DNA from: Thermodesulfobacterium sp. | GTDB taxonomy: Bacteria; Desulfobacterota; Thermodesulfobacteria; Thermodesulfobacteriales; Thermodesulfobacteriaceae | Length of the DNA stretch: 7,262 nt | Reading direction: 5' to 3' | Assembly (NCBI GenBank): GCA_021163085.1 | Contig: JAGGXL010000116.1 | Coordinates: forward strand, 1 to 7,262 | In this document: positions 1 through 5,930 of the stretch, piece by piece | Numbering within the stretch: the stretch's first letter is position 1 | Layout of the letters: each line of letters begins with the position of its first letter | Translations under genes and position numbers: made by a program | The notes under the pieces: model-generated | Seen by the model: only the letters and a program-made list of their open reading frames with translations | What the model was told of the DNA's origin: nothing | The model's database searches: none

Positions 1-42
1 ATGAAATGGGGTCCTTGTCCCTCTGGACTTTACTTTGTGTAA
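1..42 (+). CDS. 3' end of upstream gene, possibly TruA (partial)
   Basis: Frame 1 is open from the first base and ends at TAA (40-42), giving the tail MKWGPCPSGLYFV. The GPCPSGLYFV segment resembles the usual C-terminal strand of tRNA pseudouridine synthase TruA, which typically reads like TAPPxGLYLV before the stop. TruA makes pseudouridine in the tRNA anticodon stem-loop. Only 13 codons are visible, so the family call is a guess from a short motif. Frame 3 is also open here, up to a TAA at 84-86, but its translation (cysteine, leucine and serine rich) looks like no protein end I recognise. The gene would lie 66 nt upstream of lon on the same strand. Confidence 0.35.
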   Translation: MKWGPCPSGLYFV

Positions 43-52
43 GTAATGCTTT

Positions 53-82
53 TTGTTTATCCATAGCTATAAATACTATAAC
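53..82 (+). promoter_or_regulatory. Weak candidate promoter for lon
   Basis: TTGTTT (53-58) and TATAAC (77-82) are separated by 18 bp. They resemble sigma-70 -35 and -10 boxes and would start transcription near 89-90, just before the lon ribosome site. An alternative -10, TACTAT (74-79), gives a poor 15-bp spacer. No convincing heat-shock sigma-32 site or CIRCE-type inverted repeat is visible. In DNA this AT-rich, such matches arise easily by chance. Confidence 0.25.
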
Positions 83-94
83 ATAAAAAATTGC

Positions 95-99
95 AGGAG
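95..99 (+). promoter_or_regulatory. Ribosome binding site that fixes the lon start at 109
   Basis: AGGAG at 95-99 lies 9 nt before the ATG at 109. A longer open frame begins at a TTG at 91, but this Shine-Dalgarno site would then fall inside the coding region and that TTG has no purine-rich site of its own in front. The ATG at 109 is therefore the better start. Confidence 0.7.
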
Positions 100-108
100 A
101 AGAAGGAA

Positions 109-2478
109 ATGAAAGAAGAATTTGAACTGCAATTACCAGAAATATCGGAAGGAGAAACTATAGATGTTCCAGAAGAATTGCCTCTTATGGCAATAAGAGA
201 TATTGTGCTTTTTCCTTCCATGGTGGTTCCTCTTTTTGTGGGAAGACCCAAATCCCTTAAGGCTATAGAAGAGGCTTTAAATAAAAATAAATTAATAGTT
301 CTCTCCACACAAAAAAACTCCCGTATTGAAAATCCTAAACCGGAACATCTTTATAAGTTTGGAACCATAGGTTTAATTATAAAAACTCTCAACATCTCAG
401 AAGACAGGCTCAGAGTAGTAGTTCAAGTTTTATCGAGAGTTGAAATAAAAAAATTCTTACAAACTGATCCATATTTTAAGGTCAAAATTGAACCCTGTAA
501 AGAATTTGAACCTGAAATTATTACCTCGGAAATTGAAGCTTTAATGCGCTCTGTCAAAGAAAACATCGAAAAACTTTTATCCTTAAAAGGTAATCTGAAT
601 TCTGAAATTTCCACAGCAATTCAATCTATAGAAGAGCCCGGAAGACTGGCTGATCTCATTACAGCCTATTTAAAGCTTAAAGTAAAAACAGCACAAAATC
701 TTCTTGGAACTCTTGACGGAGTTGAAAGACTAAAAAAGGTATCAGAAATACTTATTCAGGAAATAGAAATAACCACTCTTCAAAACAAAATTCAGGCTGA
801 AGCACAGGAAGAAATAGGTAGGTCTCAAAGAGAATACTTCTTGAGAGAACAATTAAGAGCAATAAAAAGAGAACTTGGAGAAGTTGAAGATATAGAAAAT
901 GAAATAGAAGAATTGAAGAGGAAAATTAAAAAAGCAAAAATGCCAAAAAATGTTGAAAAAGAGGCCCTTAAACAATTAAGCCGTCTTGAATATATGCATC
1001 CTGATTCCTCTGAAGCAGCAGTTATAAGAAACTATCTTGAATGGTTAATAGAGCTGCCCTGGAATAAATCAACTAAGGATAACTTAAATTTAAAACATGT
1101 AAAAAAGATTCTGGATAAAGACCATTACAATCTTGAAAAAGTAAAAGACAGGATTCTTGAATTTCTGGCAGTAAAAAAAATAAACCCAAAAGCTAAAGGT
1201 GCTATTATCTGTTTTGTCGGACCACCTGGTGTAGGAAAAACAAGCCTTGGTAAATCTATAGCTACTGCACTCGGAAGAAAATTTGTAAGAGTGTCTCTTG
1301 GTGGAGTAAGAGATGAGGCAGAAATACGAGGGCACAGAAGAACCTATGTAGGTGCTCTGCCTGGAAGAATTATACAGGGTATTAAACAGGCTGGAACAAA
1401 CAACCCCGTCTTTATGCTTGACGAGATAGATAAACTATGCACTGATTTTCACGGAGATCCGGCTGCAGCTCTTCTTGAAGTTCTTGATCCTGAACAAAAT
1501 AAGGAATTTGTGGATCATTTTTTAGATGTGCCTTTTGACCTTTCTAAAGTTTTATTCATTGCAACTGCCAATATGACCGAACCTATACCAAAAGTTCTTC
1601 TTGATCGTATGGAAGTTATATATATTTCTGGCTATACTTTTAAAGAAAAATTAGAAATAGCAAAAAGACATCTTTTACCTAAGCTTTTGAAAGAGCATGG
1701 TCTTACCAAAAAAGATATTAATATTCCAGATGAAGTAATTTTAAAAATTATAGAAGAATATACTTCTGAATCCGGAGTCAGGGAATTGGAAAGAAAACTT
1801 GCAGCTATATGTAGAAAAATAACCAGAAAGTTAGCCGAGGGAGAGAAAGGACCTTTTAAAATTACTGAAGAAAATTTTGTAGAATACCTTGGACCACCTG
1901 AATATGTAGAGGAGCTTAAACAGGAAAAAGATGAAGTGGGAGTTGCTACAGGGCTTGCCTGGACCCCTTATGGTGGAGAGATACTTTATGTAGAAGCTGT
2001 CATCATGCCCGGTAAAGGAAATCTAATTCTTACAGGACATCTGGGAGACATCATGAAAGAAAGCGCACAGGCAGCTTTATCCTATATTAGATCAAAATAT
2101 AAAGAATTGAAAATTGATCCCAAATTTTACACCAAATATGATATTCATGTGCATGTGCCTTCTGGAGCCATACCAAAAGATGGTCCGAGTGCTGGAATAA
2201 CTATTGCGATAGCCATAATCTCTGCTCTTACAAATAAACCAGTTTCAAAAGATTATGCTATGACAGGAGAGATAACTTTAAGAGGAAAAATTCTTCCTGT
2301 GGGGGGTATAAAAGAAAAATGCCTTGCTGCTTTAAGGAAAGGAATTAAAAAGGTTCTTTTGCCTTACAAAAACCAAAAAGACTTAGAAGAAATCCCTAAG
2401 GAACTCAGAGATCAAATAGAATTTATCTTTGTTTCTCATTTAGATGAAGTTATAAAATTGGTGTTAAAGAATAATTAG
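109..2478 (+). CDS. lon: ATP-dependent protease Lon (LonA, S16)
   Basis: Cytoplasmic homo-hexameric AAA+ serine protease that unfolds and degrades damaged and short-lived regulatory proteins. From the ATG at 109 it has 789 residues, normal for LonA. Seen in order: an N-terminal substrate-binding LAN domain opening with PLMAIRDIVLFPSMVVPLFVGR; a charged helical coiled-coil region around 200-290 that includes QREYFLREQ from residue 240; an AAA+ module with Walker A GPPGVGKT (371-378) and Walker B VFMLDEID (434-441); and the ESGVREL sensor-2 region. The C-terminal protease domain has PKDGPSAG with nucleophile Ser694 and, 43 residues later in GGIKEK, Lys737. This is the same spacing as Ser679/Lys722 in E. 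coli Lon. All key residues are present and there is no frameshift. It is LonA, not membrane-bound LonB, as there are no transmembrane segments. The preceding gene ends 66 nt upstream and the next gene starts 64 nt downstream. Confidence 0.97.
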   Translation: MKEEFELQLPEISEGETIDVPEELPLMAIRDIVLFPSMVVPLFVGRPKSLKAIEEALNKNKLIVLSTQKNSRIENPKPEHLYKFGTIGLIIKTLNISEDRLRVVVQVLSRVEIKKFLQTDPYFKVKIEPCKEFEPEIITSEIEALMRSVKENIEKLLSLKGNLNSEISTAIQSIEEPGRLADLITAYLKLKVKTAQNLLGTLDGVERLKKVSEILIQEIEITTLQNKIQAEAQEEIGRSQREYFLREQLRAIKRELGEVEDIENEIEELKRKIKKAKMPKNVEKEALKQLSRLEYMHPDSSEAAVIRNYLEWLIELPWNKSTKDNLNLKHVKKILDKDHYNLEKVKDRILEFLAVKKINPKAKGAIICFVGPPGVGKTSLGKSIATALGRKFVRVSLGGVRDEAEIRGHRRTYVGALPGRIIQGIKQAGTNNPVFMLDEIDKLCTDFHGDPAAALLEVLDPEQNKEFVDHFLDVPFDLSKVLFIATANMTEPIPKVLLDRMEVIYISGYTFKEKLEIAKRHLLPKLLKEHGLTKKDINIPDEVILKIIEEYTSESGVRELERKLAAICRKITRKLAEGEKGPFKITEENFVEYLGPPEYVEELKQEKDEVGVATGLAWTPYGGEILYVEAVIMPGKGNLILTGHLGDIMKESAQAALSYIRSKYKELKIDPKFYTKYDIHVHVPSGAIPKDGPSAGITIAIAIISALTNKPVSKDYAMTGEITLRGKILPVGGIKEKCLAALRKGIKKVLLPYKNQKDLEEIPKELRDQIEFIFVSHLDEVIKLVLKNN

Positions 2479-2483
2479 GTCTT

Positions 2484-2495
2484 TTCAAATTTGAA
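2484..2495. repeat. 12-bp perfect palindrome in the lon-NUDIX gap
   Basis: TTCAAATTTGAA reads identically on both strands and begins 6 nt after the lon stop codon. It has no loop and no following T-run, so it is not an intrinsic terminator; it could be an operator half-site pair. Just downstream, TGTAATAAT (2501-2509) loosely resembles an extended -10 box for the NUDIX gene, without a good -35. In AT-rich DNA a palindrome of this kind may be chance. Confidence 0.25.
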
Positions 2496-2542
2496 TTTTC
2501 TGTAATAATTAGGAAAACAAACAGACAAAAATTTTTTAATAA

Positions 2543-3109
2543 ATGCCCAAAAAAAAAGGAAGAAAACCCAAAGAAAGTCCAGAAGGAACAAAGAGAGAAA
2601 TTTTAGAAGTTGTAGATAAAGATTGCAATCCAGTTACTATTCTTGATAGAGAAAGCATTCACAAAAAAGGTCTTTTTCATAAAGTAGTTCATGTCTTTAT
2701 TTTTAACGAGATTGGAGAGATATATCTTCAAAAAAAGTCTCAAGCAGTGGATGAAAATCCAGGGCTTTGGACTTCCTCAGCTTCAGGACATGTGCTGGCT
2801 GGAGAAGGTGTCCTGATTTCAGCACAAAGAGAGTTAAAAGAGGAACTTTCAATCAAAGTAAAATTAAGAAAAGTCTTAAAATTGTTTCCTTCAAAAGAAA
2901 CAAATATGCAATGTATATCTTTATTTGTAGGGTATACCAAAAAGATACCTAAACCAAATCCTATTGAAATAGAAGAAGGTAGGTTTTTTACAATTGAAGA
3001 AGTAAACAACCTTCTTCAAAACAATCCTGAAATGTTTTCTCCTACTTTTCGCCTTCTCTGGAAGAAATATTGGGAAAATACCTCTCAAAAATCTCAACCG
3101 GAAAAGTAA
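2543..3109 (+). CDS. NUDIX hydrolase, IPP-isomerase-like (YfcD-like)
   Basis: A 188-residue soluble Nudix protein, probably a Mg2+-dependent hydrolase of a nucleoside diphosphate-linked compound; the substrate is unknown. The Nudix box spans 82-104: G82, E88, then R96-E97-L98-K99-E100-E101, ending S103-I104 where the consensus has glycine in place of S103. The segment GLWTSSASGHVLAGE and the N-terminal part VDKDCNPVTILDRESIH match the IDI-like/YfcD branch. The catalytic cysteine motif of true isopentenyl-diphosphate isomerase (NTCCSHP) is replaced by TSSASGH, so isomerase activity is unlikely. The ATG at 2543 directly follows an in-frame TAA (2540-2542), so no earlier start exists. No Shine-Dalgarno site lies at a useful distance (the nearest AGGA is 28 nt upstream). 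The first 17 residues form an unusual lysine-rich tail, MPKKKGRKPK, ahead of the conserved domain. The 3' end overlaps the convergent siroheme gene by 68 nt. Confidence 0.85.
   Translation: MPKKKGRKPKESPEGTKREILEVVDKDCNPVTILDRESIHKKGLFHKVVHVFIFNEIGEIYLQKKSQAVDENPGLWTSSASGHVLAGEGVLISAQRELKEELSIKVKLRKVLKLFPSKETNMQCISLFVGYTKKIPKPNPIEIEEGRFFTIEEVNNLLQNNPEMFSPTFRLLWKKYWENTSQKSQPEK
2549..2557 (+). repeat. Run of nine A at codons 3-5 of the NUDIX gene
   Basis: ATG CCC is followed by nine consecutive A residues, then GGA AGA. A run this long is prone to slippage by polymerase or ribosome. Shifting by one base in either direction leads to a stop codon within about 30 codons (TAA or TAG), so slippage would lower expression of the protein. 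Whether it occurs cannot be told from sequence. Confidence 0.5.
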
Positions 3110-3737
3110 GTCCCTCTTTTTCAATTAAAATTTTCAACAGCTCAAAATCTTTATACTTTATATATCGAGGAATAGGAGCCATAGCCAATTTCTGAAGTTT
3201 TTTTTCTTTTTCCTCTGCTGAAAGATTTAAACTAAGAATCTGCTTTCTCAAATTTTTCATGAGCTCCAAGTAGAAATTATACTCTTCTCCTATTATTTCT
3301 TCTAAAGTTTCTCTTAATCTTCTTGCAACTGCAGGACTAACTCCTGAAGTTGAAATTGCTATAGTTAAAAGCCCCCTTTTAATAGTTGAAGGCACTATAA
3401 AACTGCAAAGTTCGGGAACATCAACTACATTGCAAAAAATACGTTTTTCTTCTGCTTCTTTATATATCTCTTTTTGAGCTTTTGGATTATTGGTTGCTGC
3501 AATAATTAACCAGGCTGAATTAAGGTCTCTTTTTTTATATACCCTCCTCTCCCACTCAATTTTGCCTTCTTCAACCAGTTTTTTCAGAGCAGGAGTAACT
3601 TCTGGAGAAATAACCTTTACTTTTGCCCCGGTTTTGAGAAGGTTTTCTACTTTTCTTTCTGCAACCTTTCCGCCACCTATTACCAAACAAAGCTTATCCT
3701 TAAGGTTTAAAAATACCGGAAAATATTCGTTAATCAA
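3042..3737 (-). CDS. Precorrin-2 dehydrogenase / sirohydrochlorin ferrochelatase-type protein
   Basis: A 231-residue protein of the CysG N-terminal/Met8p family. These enzymes oxidise precorrin-2 to sirohydrochlorin with NAD+, and some also insert Fe2+ to make siroheme, the cofactor of sulfite and nitrite reductases. The N-terminal Rossmann domain shows the NAD-binding loop VIGGGKVAERKV (19-30). NVVDVPELCSFIVPS (103-117) holds the likely catalytic Asp106, followed by the family motif ISTSGVSPAVARRLRE (128-143). The C-terminal helical part is present. No SAM uroporphyrinogen methyltransferase domain is fused, so the length suits a stand-alone dehydrogenase. It is the last gene of the operon. 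The start is a TTG at 3737-3735, inside the end of the ligase gene, and no ATG lies nearby. The next codon, ATT, is also possible. Its 3' end runs 68 nt into the convergent NUDIX gene. Confidence 0.9.
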   Translation of the reverse strand: MINEYFPVFLNLKDKLCLVIGGGKVAERKVENLLKTGAKVKVISPEVTPALKKLVEEGKIEWERRVYKKRDLNSAWLIIAATNNPKAQKEIYKEAEEKRIFCNVVDVPELCSFIVPSTIKRGLLTIAISTSGVSPAVARRLRETLEEIIGEEYNFYLELMKNLRKQILSLNLSAEEKEKKLQKLAMAPIPRYIKYKDFELLKILIEKEGLTFPVEIFERYFPNISSREGEK

Positions 3738-4884
3738 TTTCTCCCCACCCCTCTAACTTGGATTTCCAAAATTGTGTTGCCTTAGGGTATATTTTAGAAA
3801 ACTCTACATGTAAATATCCATCTCTCCACTCAGTTTTTTTTATCTCTATATTCACTTTTGCCAGACGAAAATGAGCAAGCATGGCAAAAAAATTGCTTTC
3901 TCTTTTAAATCTTACCTTAAAAGTTTCATGCACAGGTTTTTCCGCTTTTAAAAACTTAATCGTTTCATCAAATAAAAATTTTCCCAGAGTATTATAAACT
4001 TCTTCTTTAAATTCTTCAAACTCATAAAGATTGAGTGCAAGCCTTATTAATCTCAAGGATATAAAATTAGGCTCTATATCTCCCAGATAAGGAAAAACAA
4101 CCCTTAAATCTTCAAGATTTGAAAAAGGGGTTACATATTTCACCCTTGTTCCCTTATAATCTGGCTTGAAAACCACGCCTTCTCTTTTTTCCAGATGGTA
4201 CCTCTTAAGAAGTTCTTTTATTCTTTCATAGTCCCTTTCTGGATCAAAAGGCCCATTTATCTCTGGAGAATTTAAACTGTACTTTTCTAAAAGTTTCAAC
4301 TTTTCAGACACATTTAAAAATTCCCCCGTTCCTTTTTTCATAAAATCAAACACAAAAAAATTAATATCTTCTTTAATATAAGCAGGATATTCGCTAACAA
4401 AAGGATTTTCAGGTCCTGCAACCTCTGCACAAACTATCAAATTTGGGTTGTCTTCAAAAAATCTGGGAAGTTCTGGCAAAAAATCCTCCCATCTGTCAGT
4501 AGCAAATGCACAAATATATCCTCTTCTTGTAAAACCAAGAATTTCATCTTCCACTTTAATCAACCTTACATTATATCCTTCAATTTTCTCCTCTACATAA
4601 AAAGGATATTTTAAATACCTTTTCAAACCTGTTTTTAATACATAAATTCTTGGAATATGAGGATATCCAGGAACCAAAAACCTTTCATTAAAAAAAGTCC
4701 CCATAGGATAGCCTTTAAAATCTTTATTCAACCTGAAAAAACTCTTATTCTTCCAGGTAAAAAATAAAAGCTTTCTTTTAAGATAAGCTTCCTCCCATTC
4801 CCTTAGAGGGTATTTCTTTAAGTAAAAATTCTTTTTCCAGCAGTATCTTAAATACTCCAATATTTCTTTCTCATCTTCTCTCAA
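3730..4884 (-). CDS. ATP-dependent RNA ligase, Rnl3 / Pab1020 family
   Basis: A 384-residue nucleotidyltransferase of the archaeal-type homodimeric RNA ligases (Pab1020 and MthRnl, about 380 residues). These join 5'-phosphate and 3'-hydroxyl ends of single-stranded RNA, often within one molecule to make circles. Seen: motif I EEKIEGYNVR with the AMP-accepting Lys100 (MthRnl uses Lys97, from memory); GFTRRGYI (117-124); AEVAGPENPF (153-162) and NFFVFDFM (175-182) as motif III/IIIa regions; motif IV EGVVFK (235-240); motif V RVKYVTP with Lys249. A long C-terminal helical domain follows, as in the family's dimerisation region. KxEGYN instead of KxDGxR argues against a DNA ligase. All catalytic motifs are intact. 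The start is TTG at 4884-4882, supported by GGAGG six bases before it. It overlaps rtcA by 14 nt upstream and the siroheme gene by 8 nt downstream. Its partner in the operon suggests a role in RNA repair or circularisation. Confidence 0.92.
   Translation of the reverse strand: MREDEKEILEYLRYCWKKNFYLKKYPLREWEEAYLKRKLLFFTWKNKSFFRLNKDFKGYPMGTFFNERFLVPGYPHIPRIYVLKTGLKRYLKYPFYVEEKIEGYNVRLIKVEDEILGFTRRGYICAFATDRWEDFLPELPRFFEDNPNLIVCAEVAGPENPFVSEYPAYIKEDINFFVFDFMKKGTGEFLNVSEKLKLLEKYSLNSPEINGPFDPERDYERIKELLKRYHLEKREGVVFKPDYKGTRVKYVTPFSNLEDLRVVFPYLGDIEPNFISLRLIRLALNLYEFEEFKEEVYNTLGKFLFDETIKFLKAEKPVHETFKVRFKRESNFFAMLAHFRLAKVNIEIKKTEWRDGYLHVEFSKIYPKATQFWKSKLEGWGEID
3741..3754 (-). promoter_or_regulatory. 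G-rich ribosome binding site before the siroheme gene
   Basis: On the minus strand AGAGGGGTGGGGAG precedes the start and lies within the last codons of the ligase gene (EGWGE). It has two possible cores. GAGG (3753-3750) is 12 nt from the TTG. GGAG (3744-3741) is only 3 nt from the TTG but 6 nt from the next codon, ATT. The start is therefore either a TTG or, less usually, an ATT. Confidence 0.5.
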
Positions 4885-5929
4885 TTCTTACCTCCCCTGG
4901 TGATCCCTCTTTCCCTGATATTTTAATATCTACTTCTTTTATAAACTGAGGAATAAGCCAAGCTTGAGTAAGAAGGTGGCTGGTAATTTTAGAAGTTGTA
5001 TATTTAAAGCTTTTTTTATTATTTTTTATCATAACCAAACTTAGAGGAATCAAAATTTGATCTGCAAGATGTTCTTCAAACTGAGCTTCTGTTTTTAAAA
5101 ATTTTAAAAATTGAATAACCGCATTTTCTCCCACCTTTTCTGCTGGATATCCCCTTTTCCCAAGTTCAGAAAATCCCACTCTCTTTATTCTATCTCTATC
5201 TATAGAATGAATAAAAAGCATGGTCCCAGAAGACCTGCTTTTAACTTTTTCTAATATTTCTTCTTTTGGTTCTAATTGGGCAATTAAAAGTTTTTTCTTG
5301 GCTGAGTTTGCCTGTCTTTCCAAAATGTGAGAAGGTAACTCTTCTGAAATAAGACTTATTATAAAAATCTCTTCTGGATAGAATTTTTTATCCATCTCAG
5401 GTAATGTAAATTCTTTCCAAGGAAAGATTTTTGCCCTTATTTCCCCTCCTCCTTTAGGATAAAATCCGGCTTTTTCTAAATAGATTTCAGCTTTTAAACC
5501 TAAAATTTTTACTACAGGTATAAATACATACTTCAAGTAATGAAAAGAAGGACTAAAGGGAACATAAGTTCCTCCCTTAAGAATTAGTTCTCCCCCTTCT
5601 GATAAAGATAAAGGATAGAGAAGAGTTTGGAAAAGAAAAGAAGTTGAACCTGCTGTTTTTATGTCAAAAGTGTATGTCCTTTTTGTTGGTTTTTTCTTTG
5701 GAATAAAAATTATTTCCGTAGAATTAAGCTCTGCACCGCTAACCTCTGCTCCTGAAATCTCTGCACACGCTTTCACACAGGCTAAATGTTGAGGCTGAAG
5801 TCCTGGTTTGGGTCTGTTTTTTCTTATATTAAAAATTTTAAAAGGCTTTTCAAACACCACAGAAAGAGAAAGGCAGGTTCTTAAAATCTGCCCTCCTCCT
5901 TCTCCATAAGCACCGTCTATTACAATCAT
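4871..5929 (-). CDS. rtcA: RNA 3'-terminal phosphate cyclase RtcA
   Basis: Converts an RNA 3'-phosphate to a 2',3'-cyclic phosphate with ATP, through an enzyme-AMP and an RNA-3'pp5'A intermediate. It can also adenylylate 5'-phosphate ends. The 352-residue protein matches the family from its first residues: MIVIDGAYGEGGGQILR with the EGGGQ motif (10-14), the RPKPGLQPQHL segment (39-49), TAGSTSFLFQTLL (92-104), GFYPKGGGE (155-163), EEHLADQILIPL (285-296) and SHLLTQ (317-322). His318 in SHLLTQ aligns with the AMP-accepting His309 of E. coli RtcA (SCHLLTN); His287 in EHLADQ is not the nucleophile. It is RtcA and not the inactive Rcl1 relative, because this histidine is kept. It starts 1 nt after the stop of the creatininase-like gene, with only a weak ribosome site (GGAAAAAGAAG), so it probably depends on coupling. 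No RtcB or archease is in the window; the downstream partner is an Rnl3 ligase. Confidence 0.95.
   Translation of the reverse strand: MIVIDGAYGEGGGQILRTCLSLSVVFEKPFKIFNIRKNRPKPGLQPQHLACVKACAEISGAEVSGAELNSTEIIFIPKKKPTKRTYTFDIKTAGSTSFLFQTLLYPLSLSEGGELILKGGTYVPFSPSFHYLKYVFIPVVKILGLKAEIYLEKAGFYPKGGGEIRAKIFPWKEFTLPEMDKKFYPEEIFIISLISEELPSHILERQANSAKKKLLIAQLEPKEEILEKVKSRSSGTMLFIHSIDRDRIKRVGFSELGKRGYPAEKVGENAVIQFLKFLKTEAQFEEHLADQILIPLSLVMIKNNKKSFKYTTSKITSHLLTQAWLIPQFIKEVDIKISGKEGSPGEVRIERR
4891..4895 (-). promoter_or_regulatory. Ribosome binding site that supports the TTG start of the RNA ligase
   Basis: GGAGG on the minus strand (4895-4891) is followed by a 6-nt spacer and TTG (4884-4882). The site lies inside the last codons of rtcA, so ribosomes ending rtcA at TGA (4873-4871) are placed just past the ligase start. 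This arrangement favours coupled translation. Confidence 0.8.
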
Positions 5930-5930
5930 C

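Noticed and set aside
3..86. Frame-3 open segment at the window start as the end of an upstream protein
   Set aside because: Its translation looks like no known protein end, while frame 1 gives a TruA-like tail and stops at 42.
91..108. TTG at 91 as the lon start, adding six residues
   Set aside because: The AGGAG ribosome site (95-99) would lie inside the gene, and it is well spaced for the ATG at 109.
2479..2542. Intrinsic terminator after lon
   Set aside because: The only dyad is loop-less and AT-rich with no stable stem and no T-run directly after it.
2543..3109. Annotating the NUDIX gene as isopentenyl-diphosphate isomerase
   Set aside because: The IDI cysteine motif (NTCCSHP) is replaced by TSSASGH, so the catalytic cysteine is missing; only the fold and branch are similar.
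3490..3756. Plus-strand open frame opposite the siroheme gene
   Set aside because: It is antisense to the conserved Rossmann domain, resembles no family, and has no supporting start signal.
3730..4884. Reading the ligase as an ATP-dependent DNA ligase or mRNA capping enzyme
   Set aside because: Motif I is KIEGYN rather than KxDGxR, and length and C-terminal region match the Pab1020/MthRnl RNA ligases; the OB-fold pattern of DNA ligases is not seen.
5057..5077. His287 (EEHLADQ) as the RtcA nucleophile
   Set aside because: Alignment with E. coli RtcA places the AMP-accepting His309 at SCHLLTN, which corresponds to His318 in SHLLTQ here; the E. coli equivalent of EHLADQ reads EYLADQ.
5090..5115. 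A/T-rich repeat-like stretch within rtcA
   Set aside because: It is explained by lysine, leucine and phenylalanine codons (QFLKFLK) in AT-rich coding DNA.
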